Positions 12,661-22,688 of a stretch of 64,000 nucleotides of DNA are shown piece after piece. Below the pieces are notes generated by a model, which saw only the letters and a program-made list of their open reading frames with translations, was not told where the DNA came from and ran no database searches. The position numbers and the translations under genes were made by a program. Each line of letters starts with the position of its first letter. Position 1 is the first letter of the stretch. The stretch is from Piezodorus guildinii (Eukaryota; Arthropoda; Insecta; Hemiptera; Pentatomidae), in the NCBI GenBank assembly GCA_023052935.1, contig CM041295.1, positions 21,204,880-21,268,879 on the forward strand. Direction: 5' to 3'.

Positions 12661-12854
12661 GGGGAGTCGCCATTTTGGACGCGGAAGGTTATAACTGTGA
12701 TAAGTTTGCTCTCTAGTTTTTTCCGATTTTTGTTATGTTTTAAGTGAAAAAATTTAGTGTTTACAAACAAACTTGCTTCCTAACTGTGTGCTGAACAAGC
12801 AAACAAGAAGAGAAGTAAAATTTATTTAGTGAAGTGGGTTCTCCCACTGGAAAA

Positions 12855-14216
12855 ATGACGGAAGCCTCAACTTCAAGTGCTCCAACCAGTGGCTTAGACA
12901 TTTCTAATAATGCTATCGAGCACGAAAATATCTCCTGGGAGCTTGTGTCAGGAAGAAAAAGACATTTAACTGCAGAAAGAGACCCCAGGAAAATTGTGAA
13001 GGTTAGTCCACCCACAAATACTCAAAACAGGTTCGAACCGATATCACCCTCAATAGATGAACCAGAGCCATCAACTAACCAACCTACCAACACCAAACCG
13101 CCACCCATACATTTATCTGACGTTAAAGATTACCCTGCACTCATAACATTCCTTCATAATGAGGGAGGGGCAAACAGTTTCAGGCTCAAGACATCTGTCA
13201 GGGGAGTAACCGTATACCCTGAAAACTCAGATGTTTACCGAAAGTTAGTAACTAGCTTAAGAAAGGGAGGTGCGTACTTCCACACATATCAACTACCAGA
13301 GGAAAAAAGTCCACGAGTTGTTATCAAAAACCTACACTACGGCACACCACTAACCACCATAAAAGAAGAACTGGCCAAATATGGATATGAGGCAACAAGT
13401 ATTGTCAACGTCATTTCACGATTTAAAACACCCCTTCCCATGTTTTTCGTGGACGTCTCAAAAGCAACATTCAATGACAAAATCTTTGACATTGAATTTT
13501 TGTACTATACCCATATAAAAATAGAGGAACCGCGCAAAAGAAAAATGATTCCTCAATGTATTCGATGCCAGCAGTACGGACACACAAAAACGTACTGCAA
13601 CTACCCACCAAAATGTGTAAGATGTGGACTGGGCCACGAAAGCAGTGCTTGCACAAAACCAAGAGAAACAGCTGCAACCTGCGCCAACTGTAATGGCGCT
13701 CATCCCGCCAACTATAGGGGCTGCCAAACTTTGAAAGAACTTCGAAAACATCGTTCGAAGCAGTACGCTCCTCTGCGACCTTCAACAGTAAGACATGCAC
13801 CGCCTGCCCTCAATGAGTTTCCACCTCTTCCACAACTAAATCAACCTCAGCCACCTCATCCAAGAACTGACCGGGAGCATCAGAGGCAGTTGAATCAACC
13901 AGCTCTAGCACCAGATCATCAAGATCAGAGACAGCCACAACAACCAGCTCAAGCCCAGTACCAACAGCACCAGAGACACCCGCAACAACCATCACAAGCC
14001 CCACACCAACAGCTACCAGCTCAAGCGCCACACCAACGACACAGATATACAGGTATGAGTGGGGGCACTACCCTACCGGTCCCGCCGGTAGATAACTCCT
14101 CTGGCCAGTTATACAATATTATCAATAATTTAAACAATCTCATTCAGCCCCTCTTCGGTCTTCTTCAACAACTCTCTCAAACTACCCTTGCCCTTAGACA
14201 ATTATATGCCCATTAA
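12855..14216 (+). CDS. Jockey ORF1, gag-like nucleic-acid-binding protein
   Basis: Encodes 453 residues from the ATG at 12855; the frame is open upstream only through non-ATG codons. Middle part (about residues 90-230) matches the Jockey/TART-type gag region with SFRLKTSVRGVTVY and LRKGGAYFHTYQLPEEK. Three cysteine knuckles follow from residue 235: CIRCQQYGHTKTYC, CVRCGLGHESSAC and CANCNGAHPANYRGC. The C-terminus is low-complexity, rich in Gln, Pro and His. The product would coat the element RNA and act as a chaperone. The stop (14214-14216) overlaps the ORF2 start, suggesting coupled translation. Confidence 0.9.
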   Translation: MTEASTSSAPTSGLDISNNAIEHENISWELVSGRKRHLTAERDPRKIVKVSPPTNTQNRFEPISPSIDEPEPSTNQPTNTKPPPIHLSDVKDYPALITFLHNEGGANSFRLKTSVRGVTVYPENSDVYRKLVTSLRKGGAYFHTYQLPEEKSPRVVIKNLHYGTPLTTIKEELAKYGYEATSIVNVISRFKTPLPMFFVDVSKATFNDKIFDIEFLYYTHIKIEEPRKRKMIPQCIRCQQYGHTKTYCNYPPKCVRCGLGHESSACTKPRETAATCANCNGAHPANYRGCQTLKELRKHRSKQYAPLRPSTVRHAPPALNEFPPLPQLNQPQPPHPRTDREHQRQLNQPALAPDHQDQRQPQQPAQAQYQQHQRHPQQPSQAPHQQLPAQAPHQRHRYTGMSGGTTLPVPPVDNSSGQLYNIINNLNNLIQPLFGLLQQLSQTTLALRQLYAH

Positions 14217-16860
14217 TCAGATGACTGTAGGCTCCATGTCTATCATACTATGGAACGCAAACGGACTTAATCAACATAGGACAGAACTAGACATATATTT
14301 ACACGAGAAACGAATTGACATAGCACTAATCACTGAAACACATTTTACACCAAAATCCAAATTTTACATTCATGATTACAAAATCTATAGAACTGACCAT
14401 CCAGACAATACTTCACACGGAGGCACTGCTATTCTCATCAGATCAACACTAAAACACCATCCTTTGCAATTACCCATATCACCTGACATACAAGCTACAG
14501 CCATTTCACTATTCTCTGAACATCACAACATTACTCTTGCTGCTGTTTATTGCCCTCCGAGATATGTCCTGACTTCCACGATGTTTAGTAACTTCTTCAA
14601 ACGTCTCGGCAGATGCTTTGTCGCAGGTGGCGATTATAATGCTAAAGACCCGACTTGGGGATCTAGATTATCAACCCCAAGAGGAAGAAATCTCAGGTAT
14701 GTCCTTCACGAACTTTCATTAGACACGATATCACCACACTCACCTACTTACTGGCCAACATCTAGACGTAAGACACCAGATTTACTTGATTTTTTCATAA
14801 CTAAAGGACTCCGCACTACACCTCACACAAGTACGAGCACAGATCTTTGCTCTGATCATTCTCTTTTGCATTTAGAACTATTTGAAGAACCACTTGTAGC
14901 TAAGAAACACACATCTCTCACAAATGGCATAATGGATTGGGATGCGTTCAGAAACTGTCTAAATACTGCTCTCTCCATTCCTTTGGCTATTAAAAATGAA
15001 GAAGAGCTTGAGGATGCTGTAGAATGCTTCACACACAAGCTACAAGACGCTGCATGGTCCTCATCAATTCCTAGTCGAAGAAAACATGAAAAGCTACCAA
15101 TTTATCCACAGTACATAAGGGATTTGATCAGAGCAAAAAGAAGAGCCCGGAAAATATGGCAGACAGACCGACTTCCATCAGACAAACAAATTTACAACCG
15201 ACTCAACAACGAACTCAAACGACAAATTGCAAAATTTAAAAGAACAACTTATGATAACTACATTAGTAACCTTTCGACTGACGATGGCAGCTTGTGGAGG
15301 CATACTAAAAATCTTACTAAGCATCGGGAAGTGCCTGCACCCCTCCGAAAAGAAGATGGTTCCTGGGCCATGGCTGACGGAGAAAAATCCGAACTGTTCG
15401 CCGAATATCTATCTTCTATCTTTACACCACACACAGAATTCAACAACATCGAACATGATAAAATTGTACTTAAAACTCTGGATGAACCTTTACAACTGAC
15501 ATTACCTCCTCCTTCCTTCACACCTGCCCAAGTCGCTGAACAAATCAGAAAGTTGCCTAAAAAGAAAGCCCCTGGACACGACTTAATTAACGCTGAGGTA
15601 CTCCAGCAAATGCCCAGGAAAGCTCTAGTGTTTCTGACTTCAATCTATAACGCGATACTGAGGACAACCAAATTCCCGCTTCAATGGAAATACTCACATA
15701 TTACAATGATTCACAAGACCAACAAGGACAAAAATACTCCCTCATCATACCGACCAATAAGCTTACTTCCGCTATGCTCCAAAATTTTCGAACATCTACT
15801 ACATAAAAGACTTCTTGATGTACTAACTAACAACGACATCGTACCAGATCATCAATTTGGATTCAGAAGACATCACTCGACATTGCACCAACTACACAGA
15901 GTGACGGACTACATATCCACCGCACTAGAGCAGAAGTTATACACTACTGGCGTATTTCTCGACGTTGCTCAAGCCTTCGACAGAGTTTGGCACCAGGGGC
16001 TTCTCTTCAAACTCAAGACTATCCTTCCGCCTACTTACTACCTCATTATTCATTCTTTCCTTTCTCACAGATTTTTCTCCGTTCAACAGGGATCAGAGCT
16101 ATCTGCCATGAGATCTATCGCAGCAGGAGTACCCCAAGGTGCAGTGCTCGCTCCGTTACTCTACATTATTTACACTCATGACATACCTTACAGCCCCAAT
16201 ATTCTAACAGCGACTTATGCCGACGACACAGCGATCTTAACGAAACATAAAATTGCAACCCACGCCTCAGAGATCCTACAACAACATCTAATAAAATTAC
16301 ATGACTGGTTCAAACTCTGGAAAATCCGATTGAATAATGACAAATCACACCATATCACCTTTACTCTTCGACATGACACGAGTCCTCCCGTTTTCTTAGA
16401 CAACACACAAATTCCACAGACGGACACTGTACATTATCTTGGTTTGACGTTTGACAGAAGAATGACTTGGGGCCCGCATATTAACCAAAAAAAGAAAACC
16501 CTTAACCAAAGACTGAGACTTCTTTACTCACTCTTTTCAAAACACTCGAAACTAAAACTTCGACAGAAATTAAACACCTATACTTACCTACTGAAACCTA
16601 TTTGGACTTACGCATCACAGATATATGGGACAGCTAAAAAGACTCACATTAACAAACTTCAAATCTTTCAGGCTAAAACGTTTAGAACAATTACAAAAGC
16701 ACCATGGTACGTTAGCAACATAACTTTACATACTGACCTTAAGATGCCAACCGTCAATGAGCACATACGGACACACTACAAACGTTTCCACGACAAACTA
16801 CAAGGTCACCCTAACACACTAATCAATGACATGGCCTTCTCCTTTAGTAATATACACTAA
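14206..16860 (+). CDS. Jockey ORF2, endonuclease and reverse transcriptase
   Basis: Encodes 884 residues from the ATG at 14206, which lies 11 bases before the end of ORF1 in another frame; an upstream non-ATG extension to 14188 is open but unlikely. N-terminal apurinic-type endonuclease: ILWNANGLNQH, ITETHF, GGDYNAKDPTWGSR, and SDHSLLHLEL near residue 220. RT: KKAPGHDLI, YRPISLLPLCSK, FLDVAQAFDRVWH, GVPQGAVLAPLLY and the catalytic YADD at about residue 671. C-terminal region ends with the Jockey-type THYKRFHDKLQGHPN. The endonuclease nicks the target and the RT copies the RNA in place. All visible catalytic motifs are intact. Confidence 0.92.
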   Translation: MPINQMTVGSMSIILWNANGLNQHRTELDIYLHEKRIDIALITETHFTPKSKFYIHDYKIYRTDHPDNTSHGGTAILIRSTLKHHPLQLPISPDIQATAISLFSEHHNITLAAVYCPPRYVLTSTMFSNFFKRLGRCFVAGGDYNAKDPTWGSRLSTPRGRNLRYVLHELSLDTISPHSPTYWPTSRRKTPDLLDFFITKGLRTTPHTSTSTDLCSDHSLLHLELFEEPLVAKKHTSLTNGIMDWDAFRNCLNTALSIPLAIKNEEELEDAVECFTHKLQDAAWSSSIPSRRKHEKLPIYPQYIRDLIRAKRRARKIWQTDRLPSDKQIYNRLNNELKRQIAKFKRTTYDNYISNLSTDDGSLWRHTKNLTKHREVPAPLRKEDGSWAMADGEKSELFAEYLSSIFTPHTEFNNIEHDKIVLKTLDEPLQLTLPPPSFTPAQVAEQIRKLPKKKAPGHDLINAEVLQQMPRKALVFLTSIYNAILRTTKFPLQWKYSHITMIHKTNKDKNTPSSYRPISLLPLCSKIFEHLLHKRLLDVLTNNDIVPDHQFGFRRHHSTLHQLHRVTDYISTALEQKLYTTGVFLDVAQAFDRVWHQGLLFKLKTILPPTYYLIIHSFLSHRFFSVQQGSELSAMRSIAAGVPQGAVLAPLLYIIYTHDIPYSPNILTATYADDTAILTKHKIATHASEILQQHLIKLHDWFKLWKIRLNNDKSHHITFTLRHDTSPPVFLDNTQIPQTDTVHYLGLTFDRRMTWGPHINQKKKTLNQRLRLLYSLFSKHSKLKLRQKLNTYTYLLKPIWTYASQIYGTAKKTHINKLQIFQAKTFRTITKAPWYVSNITLHTDLKMPTVNEHIRTHYKRFHDKLQGHPNTLINDMAFSFSNIH

Positions 16861-17011
16861 TTTCATGCCAGGAGTAGGTACCGCTGGGTGCTGCTCTCCC
16901 TCATGCCTATCACGCCATGTTTCTTAAAATTGACCGCACATTCACTGATTGTTCATTGTATTATTTACAGGTGTGAATAAAGATTTAAAGTTAAAAAAAA
17001 AAAAAAAAAAA
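16861..17011 (+). other. Jockey 3' untranslated region and poly(A) tail
   Basis: About 130 bases after the ORF2 stop, containing AATAAAG at about 16976-16982, then an A-rich tail to 17011. Confidence 0.8.
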
Positions 17012-17022
17012 GGATCCAAAGC
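17012..17022 (+). repeat. Target-site duplication, right copy (Jockey)
   Basis: GGATCCAAAGC, same as 12650-12660. Confidence 0.9.
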
Positions 17023-17317
17023 TATAATACTGATGCGGGCCAGAAACAACGTAACGTGTGACGTGCCACAGGGATCTGTCCTAGGACCCACTATTGTGGA
17101 ATATTTGTACGACGCAGTGCTTATACTCTCCATGCCAGAAGACACAACTACGATCGGCTTTGGTGATGATCCAGCCATTGTAGTTTGTGGAAAACTATCG
17201 GAGGAGATAAAGTATAATGCGAACAAGGCCGTAACAACGATTCGTCATTGGCTGTCAACAGTAGGGCTCCAGCTTGCTGAACACAAAACTGAGCTAAATT
17301 CTTTGGAGACACCATAA
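17012..17317 (+). pseudogene. R1-like LINE RT fragment, right half
   Basis: Continues the RT interrupted at 12660: CDVPQGSVLGPTIVEYLYDA (motif B), then IGFGDDPAIVVCGK (catalytic motif, with GDD in place of the usual ADD), then TIRHWLSTVGLQLAEHKTE. The pattern GVPQGSVLGP..WN..YD and GFADD.A..V is typical of R1/R1-like LINEs. The reading frame ends at 17317 and the rest of the element is missing. Confidence 0.7.
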
Positions 17318-17485
17318 AACTCAATTATACAATTCCTTCCCGACATCAATCACAAAGAATTAATTCATAAAGAAGAATATTTTATTCATTTTTTTTCTTT
17401 TCTAATCAATCTCTATTGTACAACTAAAGTACTAAGTAAAGAAGATAAGAAAAAAAAGTATTTTAAAAACTCACTTTTGCGAAAT

Positions 17486-17604
17486 TTGGTTGTTTGGACT
17501 CACTGCATTTAACCATACGTTTTGGTTAGAAGTTCAGGTACAAAAATTTTCAGGATCATAATACTTCCACTTGCTATATATGTCATTTACAAGTTAGTGA
17601 AAGT
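17486..17604 (+). repeat. Dispersed repeat family D, degraded 3' end
   Basis: Retains TTGTTTGGACTCA, AATTTTCAGGATC.TAATACTTCC and the terminal AAGTTAGTGAAAGTA. Strongly diverged. Confidence 0.5.
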
Positions 17605-17645
17605 AAATTAAGTGTATATACATACATAAATATATAAACATGCAT

Positions 17646-17649
<4 letters not shown>

Positions 17650-17702
<53 letters not shown>
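17650..17702. repeat. (CA)n microsatellite
   Basis: About 26 CA units. Confidence 0.95.
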
Positions 17703-17703
<1 letters not shown>

Positions 17704-18528
17704 GCATATATAAGCATATATAATTAGGAGAATAAGTAAACCATAATATAGCTTAAATCATAATTATGCAATTTAATTTGATAAAAAACAAATTTTCAAC
17801 AAAAATTATTTTATTTACAATTATGATAAAAAAAGTTATACAACTAGTTCTTATATTTAGACGATTTTTTTTACATATTCTTATTTACAGAAAGAGTATT
17901 ATCTACCACAAAGGATAAAGAGAGATAGACATTTTATAAATGTATATTATACATGGTTGTCAATATAAACAGAGAGATATGATGTTGACACAAATTAAAT
18001 TAGCCTTCTATGAAGATAAAAACTAGAATATTCTTAAGGACTAACAATAATATACACTCGTTTTAATAAGACTAGAAAATTAGATATACCTATTACTAAA
18101 TAGTTTCATCGTTTAAGCTATCATTGATACTTAATGCATTTAAGAAGTATCTTTGTAATGCTTACATTTAACATTTAAATTTTCTATTGAAACAAAAAAT
18201 CAATAAATAGTTAAATATATATTTACACATGTATTTTATAAATTATCATTAAAACAAATTAGTTAAAATTACATCTCAAGTTAAAATTAATATTGCATGA
18301 CTTGAATTAAAAAAGCCATCTTAAATGGAAACTTTGGGAGTATTGATTGATGGATTTTGGCATACATGCTTGTGATTTCACCATATAAAGGTAGTTTTTT
18401 TACAACTAACCTAGATTTGTACTGGTTAAGCCAAAAATAGTTTATTTATCTATATAAATTTGTTACATCACTCATGACATTTTTAACCTGAGCACTACAT
18501 AAGTTACTTAAGTATTAATTATCTAGAG

Positions 18529-18589
18529 CAGAGGTTCCCAAAAATGAAATTCCGCAGACCCCTTCATCCAATCAGCAAAAAGCATGGAC

Positions 18590-18661
<72 letters not shown>

Positions 18662-18901
18662 TAAGATTGGCAGAAGGTATCTAATTGAATATGATGAATG
18701 TTTTTAATTAGGGAAATTGAAAGAAAATCCCAGCATTAGCTTTAAAGATGGGTTTGAAACCAGGAAATAATATTGATTTAGCAACTATTCGAGATCCCTT
18801 AAAAATGTATATTATTCCAGACCTATTAAGAAAAAAAGTTTGACACAACACATCGTGGACTCCTGAGACACCTCCTGTGGACAACATGTTGAGAACCATT
18901 G
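18529..18901. mobile_element. hAT-type miniature element (MITE) with internal (AT)n
   Basis: Ends are CAGAGGTTCCCAAA and, on the other strand, CAATGGTTCTCAAC: imperfect terminal inverted repeats of the hAT type. It is flanked by an 8-bp direct repeat ATCTAGAG at 18521-18528 and 18902-18909, the target length expected for hAT. Length 373 bp, no transposase. A long (AT)n run lies inside at about 18593-18656. Confidence 0.8.
18593..18656. repeat. (AT)n microsatellite
   Basis: Uninterrupted AT dinucleotides inside the hAT MITE. Confidence 0.95.
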
Positions 18902-18909
18902 ATCTAGAG

Positions 18910-20652
18910 TTATTCATATTGGATATTTGGCTATCTGAATTCACATTCCAGATCCAATTATAAAACATAAAATAATTCAATTTCGAAATAAATTCAACAT
19001 AATGTTATTTGTGTATTAGCTCTGTTGTTGAGTTTTATTCATTTAAAACTTAATATATTCATGATAGTGCTGCCAAATAATTCATCACAACTATTTTTTC
19101 TATGGTACTTACATATTATTTTTCAAGTAATAAATATAATTGGTTTTAATGAATTCAGGATAAGAGATGTATTCTTCAATTGGATTAGAATGCCCAAAAT
19201 ATAGAATCAACAAATATTAGTAGCTACAATTTTATTTGATGATAAAAGAACCAAAGAAAATACATAAAAGAGCTTAGGGCGACAAAACAGGTAAGTTATT
19301 ATAGGGGAGAAGTTAATTCTGGGTGTAGTCAACATCTCTCCAATATATACATACAGTCAACCATTCTCACTTCACAGGTAAGTTATTGTTTTCATAAATA
19401 GCCGTAAGAGATCATGTCTTAATCTGTTGTTTAGGTCACTTTCTATCAACAAATGATAGTTTACTCTTATAATTTACTTGATAATTAAATTTGGACTATT
19501 AAAAAAAAATTATATTACAATCATCCAAAAACAATTCATTACAACAAATAAAAAGGCTTGATTTGGGTGCTAAAGAAAAAAAAATGCCACACTTTTCCTT
19601 TAAAAACAAGACTAATTTAGGTACTTTTTTCTTCTAATAATCCATAAAAGTATAACAAGGCATACATTTTTTTTTCATCATTGAAAAAGAAAGTTATTAT
19701 AAATGTCTGCTGTTACTTAATGCACTTAACCCTATTGTGAAAAATAAAAAAAAATAAAAAAATCTTGGATTCATTGTCTTCTTATTCACTGAATTATACT
19801 GTTTTTAGAGTAGGATGAATGATGACATTAATATTTAAAAAATGTATACTTGATACAGATTGGTGTACCCTTTTCAGCTTGAGTTATTTAAAAATATTTA
19901 TGAAAATGTTTTTGAATTATAATTACACGTACTTATAGCAGTATCCTCTGAGTCCTGTCAAATGGATCATAGAACTGAATTAAACTTATCCAGATTCATT
20001 AAGTTTAATCTATTTTAGGGGAATTAAAAGAATTATTTATCAAACTTTAAAATTGAGAACAATTTATTTAAGATATTTGACATCACTATTTTAAAATCCA
20101 CTGTTAATAAATACTTATTAAAAAAAATTTCTTGGGTTAAGCTCCTTGTATAACCGAAACTCCCAGTATGTCTCCAATGTTTAATAGGGTGATAGATTTA
20201 TAGTTATAGATTTATAAATTTCATACGTTGAAATAAATCTAACGATACCCTAATTTAACCTATTCCTTAAAATATGATTAAATAGAAACTCAGATCATCT
20301 ATTTGTACTATAAAATAAATTATTTTTGTATAATTAATCTAATATAGTAGAAGATATTTATTTCATACCTAATTTTGTGCATCACACAACAAATTAATAT
20401 TTAAATATTTATGATTTTATAAATGAGAAAATTAAACAGTTTTTTCAAAGTAACTATCACCAATTTAGTCATTAATTAAATAATATTCTAGCATGAATTT
20501 CCAAGCCTTATTATATAAAGTTAATTTAAAATTTATCTTTACATTTTTAATTTTTTTGGCCAAAGGAATATATATTAATCACATAAACCGTTTTTAATTT
20601 CATATTTAAAATTCCCTATTTGAATCTATTGAATTATTAAAATAGAGAGGTT
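18910..20652. other. AT-rich DNA downstream of Wnt5
   Basis: No coding region recognised. Part of it must be the 3' untranslated region of the minus-strand Wnt gene ending at 20653. Candidate polyadenylation signals (TTTATT on the plus strand) are too frequent in this AT-rich DNA to pick one. Confidence 0.4.
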
Positions 20653-20840
20653 CTATTTGCAGCTGTGAATATCAACTGTTTTGACGCATAGTTTACACTT
20701 GACATAGCAGCACCAATGAAACTGACATTCACATCTTTCTTTAAGATTAACTTTTTGGGTATTGTAGCCTCTTCCACAGCACATTAAATTGCATCCATCC
20801 ATTCCAGGTGAAGTTCTGTTGCACATACGTCCTTGAGTAC
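20653..20840 (-). CDS. Wnt5: Wnt5 last coding exon
   Basis: Acceptor GTTATCAG|GTAC; stop TAG at 20655-20653. Encodes [31 protein letters not shown] and the Cys-rich end [20 protein letters not shown]. It contains the conserved C-terminal cysteines of the Wnt fold. Confidence 0.92.
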
Positions 20841-21597
20841 CTGATAACAAAAATATTTGAAAATATAAATTATATTATAATAAGATATATAAATAAGTTT
20901 ACAATGAATCATAAAACATTTACACTTATTACATTATATGCAACTGTCCTAATTTAAATTACTCAAGTTGAATATTTTATTTTATTTTTTAAATAATTTA
21001 AGTGTAATTTTTACATAAATCAGTTTTTTTCAATACACTAAGTTTATGAAACATTTGAAATCATTACCAAGAGAGCCAACAGTTGTGTTGGGGACACAAT
21101 AGCTCGGCGATTCCTCGACATATATTAAATCATTTGCACTAGGTAAAGAAAATCTCGGATCCTTAATTTGCAATTTTCCTCTTTTATTTACTTTAACTTC
21201 AGTTGCCCCATCATATTTATCACGTAGGTAATCACCTGAAAAGAATAATATTATTTTATGTTTCGTATGAGATTCAATTTATCTTATTGTTATTCATTAA
21301 TTGATTGAAAGTTGATATTTGAATATTATAAGAATTAAATATAGTGGTCAATAAATCATATATACATACAAAATACACAACATGAAAATCCACAATATGA
21401 ATACATGCATGCATATACATAAAAAGTAAGAAACATTAAAAGGATTTTATTACTTTCACTTGCCTATAGATGAAATATATAGTAAGGGAAAGTATTGCGA
21501 TCGCGAAAATTTTCGAAAGTTCTGAAAAAAGGTCTGTGTGTGCGTGCGCGCGCGCGTGTGTGTGTGTGTGCGCGCGTGTCTGTGGCTGTGTTCCTTG

Positions 21598-21642
<45 letters not shown>

Positions 21643-22620
21643 TGATGAAACTGAAATTTCATATTTAAGACAACTATACGCCCGAGGTGTTACAGCAACT
21701 TTTGCAGTAAAATCGGCTGACCGGAAGTCCTACTTTATCACATGCATTTAGCACCTTTTTACGATTTTCTCAAAAACGGCCTCTAACGATTTTGATTAAA
21801 CTCGCTATATCGATGTAAAATTTAATATCATGTAAGTTTAATTCTAATTGAAATAGTCTGACAGGGCTTAAATGCCAATATTTTTAATATTCTTCCTTTA
21901 ATTTTGTACATTCCAAAAGATTAACCATATCATCTTAATGGCACTGATGAAGGACGGATAAATATCAATGTTGAGCGAATTTGAAAAACTAGTAAAGCAG
22001 AAAAGTTCAAACATATTTTTTTATGCATTTCCTTTTTTTGTTTTCGAACACAAGAATAGTAATAAATAGTAAATTCTTTAACAATTTATTTTTATCTCTA
22101 GATGTATTTAAAAATTCTTCTATTGATTTCAACAACGGAGGTAAATTGAAGTCGTGTGTTGCTTGCACCAGATTGTTTTTTTATTTAATAGGCGTATAAG
22201 ATGTATAATTAATGACAAATGTATGATAAATAACAGGGAGAGAGAGGAATGGAACAGTTGGAAGGAAAAATAATTATTGTTTCTTGATTGAGTTAAGTAT
22301 ATCTGTAAGTAAAATAGCTATATAAATTATTTATCAACTTCATGATTGACAGGATTTTTTTTTAGGTTTATTTGGATGGACTCTGCAATAAGCCTTTTTT
22401 ATGGTAAGGAATAGAAGCAAAAACCTCCAATGGAATCCTGTCAAACATTAATTTGATAAACATTGTGTCTATTTTACTTATGAGCATATATCTAACCCAT
22501 TTAAGAAGCTATATTTTTTTTTCCTTACATTTCTGTCTCTTGTATATTAAACTAAAATTCGTCATTACTGCTACTCTTTAAACACCCGTAATAAAAAAAT
22601 AACCCTTAATATATATCTCA

Positions 22621-22688
<68 letters not shown>

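Larger units (their letters stand above)
12661..17011 (+). mobile_element. Jockey-clade non-LTR retrotransposon, apparently full length
   Basis: A 4.35-kb element bounded by an 11-bp target duplication. It starts GGGGAGTCGCCATTTTGG, has two long open frames (ORF1 gag-like, ORF2 endonuclease plus RT), a short 3' untranslated region and a tail of about 18 A ending at 17011. No stops or frameshifts were seen in either frame. The 5' start without truncation and the paired target duplication indicate one clean insertion event by target-primed reverse transcription. It sits inside an R1-like LINE remnant in the same orientation. Whether it is still mobile cannot be judged from sequence. Confidence 0.9.
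17318..18520. other. AT-rich stretch with family D scrap and CA microsatellite
   Basis: No gene recognised apart from the repeats listed separately. Confidence 0.4.

Noticed and set aside
13458..14031. Minus-strand frames opposite Jockey ORF1
   Set aside because: Shadows of the gag-like coding region and its low-complexity end.
21456..21751. Frames rich in HT or CV repeats
   Set aside because: Translations of the (GT)n tract in family D.
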